This document shows, piece after piece, positions 24,801-36,800 of a DNA stretch of 60,000 nucleotides. The stretch is from NCBI GenBank assembly GCA_903813345.2, contig CAIIXF020000004.1, positions 12,672,196 to 12,732,195 of the forward strand, written 5' to 3'. This DNA is from Owenia fusiformis. Its lineage: Eukaryota; Annelida; Polychaeta; Sabellida; Oweniidae. Below the pieces are notes generated by a model that had not been told where the DNA came from, did no database searches, and saw nothing but the letters and a program-made list of their open reading frames with translations. Positions within the stretch are counted from its first letter, which is position 1; every line of letters begins with the position of its first letter. Made by a program: the position numbers and the translations under genes.

Positions 24801-27800
24801 ATTGACGATGTCAGAGGAGAGGAGTTGGAAGACATTATCGACCCGAATGATAATCTCATGGATCTAGGAGATAGTTGTGATTTGTTCCACTGTAAGCGCT
24901 GTCGAACTTCATTTGACAGTGAGGAGAAAATTGATCTTCACGAAGGAAAATGTGCAAGGTCAAAACCTCATGTTTGCGTTAAATGTGGCGCTGGATTTTC
25001 GAGAATAACCACGATGAATAACCATAAAAAAATCCACTCGAATGGCTACCAACCCCCTTTGTTTTCATGCACGATTTGCGCAAAAACATTCCGATCTCAA
25101 AGAACGCTGAAAGCACACATACCAACGCATGAATTCGAACGTGTCCGGGATTTCGCTTGTTCAGAATGCGACAAAACATACATGAATGCCAAAGGACTTG
25201 ACCAGCACGTTGCTCTGACCCACAAAGAGAAGACTCACCAGTGTCAAATATGCAACAAAATGTTCGCAAATCACCATAAACTCAAGCGCCATCTATCGTT
25301 CCACTTGGATATTAGGAAGTTCCCATGTCTCGACTGTGATTTTAAATTCAAGACATCCCAAGCTTTGAAACGCCACAGTTGGGTGCATAATAAGGAAGAC
25401 CCGGTGACGTGCGAATTGTGTGGGAAACGTGTTGCTGACAACGGACGGCTCAATGAACATATTAACAGAAAACACAACGATCAACCGAAAAAGGTATTCC
25501 CATGTGACTTATGCGAAGTCAAGCTTTCTAGCAAAACTTCACTTTTGGAGCACAAAAGGCGCCATCTAGGATTGAAACCTTTCCAATGCCCCGATTGTGA
25601 TAAAAAGTTCAGCGACGCTCGTTCCCTAAGAAGCCACAGTGCAACACATAGCGACAAACGTGAATTTAAATGTGGACATTGTAGCAAAGATTTCAAATGG
25701 CTTTCCAATCTAAAAGAGCATATTGACGATATGCACACTGTCCATGAGTTGAAATTCAGCTGTCCGTCTTGTGAGATGAAATTCAAATCAGCACGTCATT
25801 TGAAACGTCATCAACGTATACACGAAAAACGCGAACGTAAGTTCATATGCCAGTTGTGCAAGAAGGGATTTACATCCCAGAACATTCTGAATGGTCACAT
25901 GAAAATGCATAACGACGTACGACCATTTTCGTGTGAAATGTGCTCCAAAACGTTCCGAACAAAAGCCTGTTTAATTGATCACATGATTACGCATACCGGG
26001 GAACGAGCGTTCGCTTGTACGCAGTGTGACAAGCGATTCGGATATTCTTCGGCACTGGTGAAACACATGAGACTACATACAGGAGAAAGACCATATGTTT
26101 GCTTTATATGCCAGGAAGGATTCTTAGAACCGAAACCCCTACATGTCCATATGGAAAAGGTTCATGGCGCTACAGACAACAAACCAAAGAAACTCTTCAA
26201 GTGCACCCTTTGCTACAAGAAACTCTGCAACAAGGCGAGCCTCGAGACTCATATGCGCACACATACAGACAACTCGGAGTTTAAATGTACCATTTGTTCC
26301 AAGATTTTGGCTTGCAGAAGTAGTATGAAGGTACACATGCGCAATAAGCATAAGGCCAAAGTCCCAGAGCATAAATGTACGGTGTGTCACAAGAAATATG
26401 TCAACAACAAAGATTTAGAACGACATATGGACGCTATGCACAATTATCATAAAAACCGTAACACCGAAAAAAGTCCTGAAAAACATCACATGGACGATAT
26501 GAACGACCTAAAAGGAAGAATAAAACGCCACGTGGAGGACATGAACGGCCACATGGGAGATATAGAAGACCAAAGAGATACATGTAGTGACGATGAACAT
26601 GAGCGAGACTCACAAGACATCGATAGTGATGTCGCCACGAAACAGAACAATAATGTGGATTTACCAAACAAACATGGACTTAAAAATGGCAGTGTTTCCG
26701 CACCAAGAATAGAGGACGACTTGTTTGACGAAAACAACCCCGATATGTCAATAAGCACACTTATGGCTGAAAAAAACGTCATCAAAAATTTAAAAAGAAA
26801 ATGTTTCGTCAAGTTGAACCGGATTGTTGTTCCATTTGATCAACTGTCGGGGATCAAGTCTGGTGACAGTAAATTGAAAGAAATTGCGAACGGTAATCCA
26901 AGAGATCAAATGCTAAATGGTCATGCACGCCATGACACTGATATCGATGTTATGAATTTTGCAATCAAAACAGAACCTAAGAATACAATCGATGTATTCG
27001 AAAATAAAGTTTCTAACCCGAAAGATTCAGGCGATTTTGTTAGAGACAATTCTGATGAACAACGAATGATTATCACTGACATATTCACAGACGCACAATG
27101 TAAAGGAACAGCCGAACCCCGGGACACAGTGAACACTACTGAGACGATGAAAGCGATAACAGCTGATAAACCCCAGGATGCAAGTGAAACTAGCAATGTA
27201 GAAGAAGATATAGCCATAGAACAACAAACATCGGAGGACAATCACAAGCCCACTGAGAATGGGCCTCCGCGTTGTGAATGCATTATTGGACAATTAAGCG
27301 ATCCAGTGATTCACAGTGAACAAATGAAATCACCTGATAATAAAACTTTGATAATTCCACAGACATTTATTATAAAAGAAGAAGTATAAACTTTCTCAGC
27401 TTTTTAATCAAGGTATACCAAGTTGAACACATCGCAATGGTACATATATTCCGATGTCATGTATAGACTTAAAAACCGCTAAAACGACTTCATTACATGA
27501 CGTTTTATAGACAGAATGGATTAAATATAGGCAATTGGTTAAACAAGAGAGTAAGTTAAATGTTTTTATATAAAAAATTGCAATTGTATGCGTCGATGTA
27601 AAATTGATATTCATAAAGGTGACGTTTTATAGGCAGAATAGATTCAATACAGGCAAAAGTTTAAACAAGAGAATAAGTTGAATGTTTTTATATAAAAAAT
27701 TGCAATTATATGCGTCGATGTAAAATTGATATTCATAAGATGACGTTTTATAGGCAGAATATATTAAATATTGGCAAAAGTTTAAACAAGAGAATACGTA

Positions 27801-30800
27801 AAATGTTTTTAAATGAAAAAAATTTGCAATTGTATGCGTCGATGTTGAATTGATATTCACAAGATGACGTTTTATAGACATAGAAAAATAAATTAAGGCG
27901 ATTAGTTAAACATCAGAGTTCGCAACTCACTTATAGAATTATTCCAGTATAAGTTACGTATATAAGCGTTTGCTGCAATTGCGTCATCATTAATTGCGCA
28001 GCTCTACATACGTCCATAAGTGTGATATTCTTATAAGTCGTGGTCTATACTGTACGTAAGAACATCACACTTATGGATGTATAGAACTGCGCAATAAATG
28101 ATGGCGTAATCAAACGCTTCATAAGTTATACATTTTAGTTATAAGTTACTGGAATATAAAACATGAGTGAGTTGCGAAATCTCTCTAATATAACAAGTTA
28201 AATGTTTTTAAATGTCTAAGTTAAATGTTTTTAAATATTTAAGTTAAGTTAATGCTTAGATGTATTCATAGGATTAACAAGTTATTTGAAATTGTATGCG
28301 TTAATTTAAAATTGATATTCAGAAGCTGAAACGATGAGGTTTCATAGAAAGAATAGATAAATATACTCATTAGTTAAACAATAGAATACTAGTAAGTTAA
28401 ATGTTTTTATAATATACGCAAGTTAACAAAAAATAAAGTTATTTGAAATTCTAAGTGCTAATTTCAAAATTGATAGTATCTCATCATGTCGTTTTGAATT
28501 CCACAAGATCTCTAAGCACAAGGAAAATGATCATGATAGAAAGTGAAGAGCAACCCAAAACTAATGCCTCTGTCACAGTTGATCTACGACAGCCATGCGA
28601 CCGTAGCTTTACAAACTCAAGAAAAATATGCAGCATTAAATATAGTGATAAGCAGTACGATGTAGATCTTCTATATCGATTTTGTGAAGCTACGCCGACG
28701 TACGCTCGCCGTAGAGCAAATGAGACCGAGGCTTAATAAGAAATTGTCATCTATATGCGTGGATCCTTTATTTCATCGAATTTCACGAGTTGCTGTTCAA
28801 TTTCTTAATTTTTATGTCATGACCTCATTGTTATGGTCTCCAACTTTTTGTAACGTTGTTCGGCGTTCGGCGTCTGCAACACGGCGTCTGTAGTAAATGA
28901 CGGTGTCTTGTTTTATTTTGGGATGTAAATCCTACCTTAACTGTGATGTCATAGATGACGCCACACATTCCCAGGCAACATTGAAGGGCTCCCATCTCCT
29001 CGGGATGTTCTATCATATTATAGGATCGGAGTTTGCCCTCCGAGTCAACGATCCTCATCGCAACAGCGTATTCGCTGAGCACGGGGTTGTTGATACCACT
29101 ACCCTGAATTGTACAAAAGTGTTCCGACGATAGTATGAAAACAATAAGTCTAGCTGTAAGCCCTTGTGTTGGTGAAGTAGATAAGGAGCGGTTTGTTCAA
29201 GAGGGAGTCTTGAAGCACGACGAGAAAACAATTGACTTTTTTGAATTGGAAATTGGATAGTGTACTTCTTTAATATTCATCTTGGATTTGAGTCAATTCG
29301 GTCAATAGAGCATATCAGCATTTTCATTTATTGATTGAAAAAAATTAGAAATTAGGCTACATATATATACCACAGATCCGGTAGATATGATTCCCGCGAG
29401 AGTTCCGCCATCGTGAGCGAGACCTGACAACCACGTGACGTCATGCTGCTCCATGAAGTCGTACAGTTCAAAAATCATTACACTAGCCAGTGCTGTTATA
29501 GTACCACTGCCAGTATTTTCATTGGGATAGCGCTGAAAATAAATTAAAGGAGTAGTTTATCAAATTTTTTTACTCACCATGTTTAATTAACTACTCACAT
29601 TACTCAATAATGAACATTTTAAACATATACTGCTCATATTTCTCCACATGTTAAATATTGTTCAACATGAACATGTTAAACACATGCAACTCATATTACT
29701 CAACAATGAACATGTTTAACACATACAACTCATATTACTCAACAATGAACATGTTAAACACATACAACTCATATTATTCAACAATGAACATGTTAAACAC
29801 ATATACAACTCATATTACTCAACAATGAACATGTTAAACACATACAACGCATATTACCCAACAATGAACATGTTAAACACATACAACTCATATTACTCAA
29901 CAATGAACATGTTAAACACATACAACGCATATTACCCAACAATGAACATGTTAAACACATACAACTCATACTCAACAATGAACATGTTAAACACATACAA
30001 CTCATATTACTCAATAATGAACATGTTATACACATACAACTCATATTACTCAACAATGAACATGTTAAAGACATACAACTCATATTACTCAATAATGAAC
30101 ATGTTATACACATACAACTCATATTACTCAACAATGAACATGTTTAACACATACATTACTCAACATTTTCAACTAATCACATTGAGATACTCACCACTGG
30201 ATTCATTTCTAAACGGGGGCCGTCGTGGCGAACGAGGTTCTTTAAATCCATCAGTATTTGACCTTTGTCCGCCCAAAGAGGGGTCCATGACCCTGCGATG
30301 CCAATGCACCTCACCTATGATAAACCATGAATAGTGGTAACAAACCTAGTTTACACGTGGCCAGCCTCGTTTTCAGAAAAGATTTTGAGCCGTGTCGTTA
30401 ATTCAAACCATGGGGCGAGATGTCATGTAGGCTAATACATGAGAGATTCATAAAATCATGCCTTCTTTTTGTTTTGCTTTGGTCGTTCTTACAGTTTCAG
30501 CGCAGAAATAGGATTTCTAGCTTAATTTCAACAAGGCTTTAACATACAAAATGTCACTACCTGCCATTTACTAGAATGGTAGTTGATTTGTTTCAGACGC
30601 AGAGCACCACCCACAAAAATGTTGATGACAATAACAATATCAGTGGTTTCAGTAACTTTGTGTACAAGAGGCAGATGAAAAATACAAGAGGCGGCATTCA
30701 AAGTAACCAATTTTACGCTCCCGACAATGCAAATTCTGGTTATTTTAGAGTCCATGGACTGAAAGAAAGATATTCAAGGTTTGTCAAAGTCATTTTCACG

Positions 30801-33800
30801 TGTGATGTGGCAAGACATGGCCATGGACTCCACAAAATAACACCTGGAACTGTAGAATGACTAGGGCAACTTATATAGAATGTCATTTACCTTTTATAAG
30901 ATAACTTACCCTTACACAGGTTGCATTTCACAAATCCAAATGCACCTGTTGAATTGAGCACTTTTGTTATAAATCAAAATCTAGAATTGTCATTATTAAA
31001 ATGAGAGTGATGTATTAATAGATGATTCACTTGTGATTATGTGAATATCAGATTCATTTTAGTTTTTTACCACCTCCAGACATGCCAGAGGGTACAGGGT
31101 GTTCCAAAAGTAACAGGACTGGTGCTTGTATTTTGTTAAATATACACCAATTTTCTTCAAAATTGTACATAATTTTTTTGTCGAAACTGATTTAGAAATC
31201 AGCCGATGACTACTCATCGGCCGGCGCCCGGCGCATATGTGGCCTAGGCATTAGAGAGAGACCGAGGTGGCAGGTATCCCCCTCCCCTCTACACCAAACT
31301 TGTTCTCACGACGTTTTCGAAAATTGCGTGAAAGGCCTCCTCACACATTATTAAGGAAAACATATCTACACATTTTGCGCATTTAACCATTTGATAACAT
31401 GTTGTGGATCTTATCTTAATTTGTTAATGTGAATTCGCACCTCCATTTGCATGGAAGACTTGTATGTGTTGCTACTTGCATGTAGCTACAAGTATCTAAT
31501 TTCAATAGATGATAAACTTCTCAAATATAAGACATTGTTGCAAGGTGTGTTGCAATGAATGTGACATCCCACATTCTCAGGCCCGCTTTATGTATTCTCG
31601 AAGAAAGCCATCATGATAAACCATGACATCTCATTTCTTCTCAGCCCTGAGATGATTCAGGTGAAACAGAAAGATGCTATGAGTATCAGAATGGAAGAAA
31701 GCATATATTTGCATTGATGGTGTATTGATGGATTTTTTCTCCCTTTTGTAATGTTAATACTTGGCCGGTTGAGTATATAAAGGTATACATGTATACAAGT
31801 GGGGGTTCAAACCTCCCCCCATCCACACATACACTTTTTATCATGCTTAAGTAACTTCGCATTGTAATTACAAGGGTGTTATAAACGAGACACCAGGATG
31901 ATAAGTTAGGGGTAAAATATAGGGCCCAAATCTTGAGAAAGAGTCGAAGGCATGCGAGGCAAATCCTGGAAACTCTGGTTCGGGAAAGCGGGGTTCACTG
32001 TTTGGTTCCGTTGACACCTGTGCGAAACTACATTCATAATTTATCCGACAGTCGCTTTGATAATGACTCGATAAAGAAGAATTATGAAAGCTCATCAAGA
32101 ATGGACGATCTTGCACACGTACTCATATAAGAACCTACATCTTTTTAACACCAATATAAAGATTGAACAACGGATAAACTATGTTAAAAATAAAATGTTA
32201 TATCTAATGTGCCAACTCAATGATTTAGCATCACTCAGGGGCAACATTTTTCAATGTCAATCTTTTCCAAATATGCTAAACTTAAAAAATAAACCAATTT
32301 TGACTGTCTAACCAGGTTAAAAGGATGAATATCTTATGTTTTTAATATTATTTTACCATTGGTTTCAATGAGAATTAAAATTTTGAAATGCATCTTTCCC
32401 TGAACCACTTTCATGCAAGGATGAGTTCATTGCTCGCTCATCTATCAACCAATTTTCTTGATTTTTTTCGGCAAAAAACAAGTGAGGATGATTGCTATGC
32501 ATCGGTGTGAATTATCGCTTTAAAAGATAAGTGTGACATCTTAAAGTTAGTTTTAAATAATTTACGATATTTTGAACAAAAAGTCTTTCAAAACATTTTT
32601 GAAATTAATAAAAAGTTTCACATTTCACACTTTGATAACATTGGATAAGACAACAATATAAGCCAAAGTGGTTTGAGATTGTTACTCAAAAAGTAAAATG
32701 GTCCCAATTGTACAAAAAGCAGCAGTATTAGAAATCCAAGATGAAAATGAATCTGATACTCATGTGAGGTGGTGAATTCTAGATGCTAGTGCCTAGTTGC
32801 CTATGTGCTTATACAGAGACTGAATGAGTGGCGTTCGTGCTTTTGATATCAAGTGGCGTTCTTAGTGTGACCTAGGGGACATATATCTGAGACAATGCCG
32901 TTATTCAGCAATGTTATTCAGCAAAGTGGGACAACGTCGTTATTCACCAATGTGTATTATTCAGCGAAGTGGGACTCTCACGGTACATGCAGTGACCACA
33001 TGCCATCAACATAGTGTGGTGATGTTATAGTGGCACTCAGTATTTTATATGACACTGGTATTTTGATAGAGTGAAATATGTACAATTAAGATATTAAACC
33101 TTGAATAGAGACTCTTGAGTATATCAAGATAATGATCATATATCTTATATTTGTCTTGATTAAATATATATCATATTACTAAACCCAAAGCTTTATGTAA
33201 CTACATTAACCGACTTTATAGAACGTTACATTGGTGACTGGTTGGACAGATTTGTATCAATCATACATGTAACTGCATGTCCAGTGGAAAATAACTCTGA
33301 TTATACCAAAGGTTGTAATTTGAATTATCATGCACATGATAGTGGTCAGATAGTGATCTAAAATGCATAGCCCAAACGGGTAAAAAATTGGACGGTGTTT
33401 ACTACTATAATGAGATCAAGTGATCTTTACGATTATAGTGAGTTCCCTTGCAGTTCGAAACTGAGGTACAAATCATAGACAAGGAAGTGCAAAACAAGAT
33501 CGCTGAATAAAATAAAGGATAGTCTATAGAAGACTTTTAATTTTCCCCCAAAACTTACACAATGTTTGACTTCTAACAAGCGGCGGATTATCGAAAACAA
33601 ACGGCGATTTCAGACACTCGCCCCCTGCTATTGAAAGCCCTGAATATGTCATTGAAATAGTCTCCCTTGGTCAACAATAGATAGATGGACAATACCTTCA
33701 GTCCAAGGGTCCTTGCAGCTTTGACAATATTTTGCAACTGTTCCAAAGTTTCCGGTAGTGCAAGTATGGTATCATTAATTGTTGCTGTACCGTAAAAATC

Positions 33801-36800
33801 AGATCTACTCATCAGATGTGACAGAGGATAGGTGGAGCCAACTATTTCTTTCAAGCTCTCTAAACGTTCGCTCGTGGTTTCTGCTGGAATATAAGAATAC
33901 AAACATATTTTTAGAACAAGTTAATTTTTCATCCTTTGTGTAAGTCACAAAATGGAGCATCTAGACTGGTAATCACAATCGCACTAGACGAAATGGTAGG
34001 AGCTAGGCGAAGTATTCAAATTGCAAGGAGCAAATTGACTCCTACATTTATTAGGGTTCCGAGCCGATATTCTGTCAAATCTTTTGGATTGCTGTTATTA
34101 TAATGTAAGAAATTTTAATTTTTTCTAAAAATTATTTGAATGTTGCTGTCGATATCGGTCAAGGTCACTAAAATATCGGTTATTTTCATCAGTTCATCGG
34201 TGCGAACTCTGCCGTAGAAATCAGCAGTTAACAGATTGCTTGGAGATGAAAAAATATCGAGTTGGAACCCTGGGAGCCATTCCTCCTTTGTCAAACTTAG
34301 TGTCCTGCATTGAGGACAAATGACGACTGATAACGTCGTGTGACATATTCAAATAAGGGGTATGAACATAAGTGTTACGCGGTAAACACAATACAAAAAT
34401 ATGTCATATTCCGCAACGAATATGGCATATTCACTTGCGGTGTATGACAGATTCACCTGCGGTATATGGCATACACACTAACCAATGAGAAGGTGATACG
34501 GAAGTACGCAATTGACCTTTTGCGATCAGAATTCGGGAATTTTGTTTATGGATACTGTTGTCGTGTATTTCATCAATTGCATCGATAGAACGAACAAGTA
34601 AAATGTTATAAATTATTATAATGATTAGTGAACCAACAGTACTGTGTATCGAATATATTAACTTAGCAGAAGTATCAGTCACCAATCTCGCGTTATAAAC
34701 TTAGACTCAATCAATCTAGGATTAATATATTAGTACTCGATCCAGCGTATCAAGCGTAGTTTTACATTTAGAGTCGATTCTCGCAACCAATCAAATCAAG
34801 GCTTTCTGTATCACGTTTTCACCTGCGGTATATGTCATATTCACCTGCGGTATATGGCATATTCCCCAAGTGAGTATGACATATTCCGCAGGTGAGTACC
34901 GGGTATTCACTGAAATCAATGTATCGCATATTCACTGCGGAATATCGCATATTCACCTGTGGAATATGCCATATACCGCAGGTGAGTATGGCATATTCAC
35001 CCGTATCACGGATACCGCGCAACCATGAATGTATGCCATATACCGCGTAACAATAAGTATATGGCATATATTCATGGTTGCGCGGTATTTGTGATACGGG
35101 TGAATATGCCATACTCACCTGCGGTATATGGCATATTCCGCAAGTGAGTATGCGATATTCCGCAGTGAATATGTGATACATTGATTTCAGTGAATACCCC
35201 ATACTCACCTGCGGAATATGCCATACTCACTTGCGGAATATGCCATACACCGCAGGTGAATATGACATATACCGCAGGTGAAAACGTGATACAGAAAGCT
35301 TTGATTTGATTGGTTGCGAGAGTCGACTCTAAATGTAAAATTACGCTGGATTACCAATATAGTTAGTGCGTCGAGTACTAATATATGAATCCTGGATTGA
35401 TTGAGTAAGTCTATTACGTGAGATTGGTGACTGATACTTCTGCTAAGTTAATATATTCGATACACAGTACTGTTGATTCAGTAATCATTATCATAATTAA
35501 TAAAATTTTACTTATTCGTTCAATCGATGCAATTGACAATTGCGTACTTCCGTATCACGTTCTCATTGGTTAGTGTGTATGCCATATACCGCAGGTGAAT
35601 CTGGCATACACTGCAAGTGAATATGCCATATTCGTTGCGGAATATGACATATTTTTGTATCGTGTTTACCGCGTAACAATAAGGACCTGAATTGACAGAG
35701 AATATGATAACGATAAGTTCTACCATCTGACTGTATTAGTACAGCTACGTTCACACCAACGGCGCTTAGATGGCGCTTTAATGCGACGTGCAAAGCCGCT
35801 TCGCACGCCGCATTAAAGCGCCATCAAAGCGCCGTTGGTGTGAACGTAGTTTACCTGTTTTGGTTGAGCTTGAATAATCTGAGCTTGAATAATCTTTCCC
35901 CTGAGGTAAACGCTGTAGTATGTTGTAACCCATCGCTGTCATGACAATCAGGGCAATAACACCACAAAGCAAAAGGACCAATAGTATGATGCCAATTACT
36001 TTCCATCTGTAAGTTACCCATAATGTAATTTATACATTCTATGCAGACGGAGCCAGTGGGAAGTTTTTGGTGAAATGAGCGTTTGGTGCGGAGTCACACT
36101 GCGTCGCTACATGTATTAAATGAATTACACAATTGTGGCAATTTTATTATTTTACTTCACATATATAAGGGTTATGTACTGGGAGGTTTTGGATATGGGG
36201 TTTATCCAGAGGGAGATATGCATATCTACCTGAGGGACCGTAGGGACCGAAGGTAGATGTGCATATCTCACGAGGGATGAACCCTATATCCAAACCGACC
36301 GTACATAACTGCTTTATCTTATACCAAGTAGTTTTCTAATTTTCTTTCAATTTATTTTTATTTTTTCAATTTCTTCACATTTTTCTAATTTTTTTTCAAT
36401 TTTTTCAAATTTTATTTTTTTCAATTTTTTATTTTTCAATTTTTTTCACAATTTTTTTTTCAATTTTTTCAACTTTTTTTTTCGAAGCGTGAAGATATGC
36501 TCTGGAGCGGGAGATATGGCGGGAGATATGGAGGTTCAGGATATGGAAACCTCAAAATCATGATACGGGATATATCTTACCAACTTATCTCCCTAAAACT
36601 CAACTTGGCATAGGATAAATCATTCTGATACTCATAGCATCTTTCTGTTTCACCTGAAAAATGCTCTGATATTATGAGGCATATTCTGTGATCTGAGCAC
36701 ATTAGATGGGAATAGTTACAACTGTCAATAAATGTGATAGTTATCATGTAATCATTTACCTAATGTCAATACATTACATAATAGGCATTGTATTTAACAG

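Noticed and set aside
28455-28736. 93-codon plus-strand frame after the zinc finger gene
   Set aside because: Composition is acceptable, but there is no domain, no clear splice partner, and it lies in a decayed tandem array within the oxidase intron.
29793-30334. Repetitive frames on both strands over the minisatellite
   Set aside because: The 39-bp unit keeps all frames periodic; the only real coding part is the oxidase exon at 30,195-30,314.
34819-35208. 129-codon repetitive frame (ICHIPQV-like units)
   Set aside because: It arises from ATATGCCATAT/CACCTGCGG repeats inside a palindromic element and has a mirror-image frame on the other arm.
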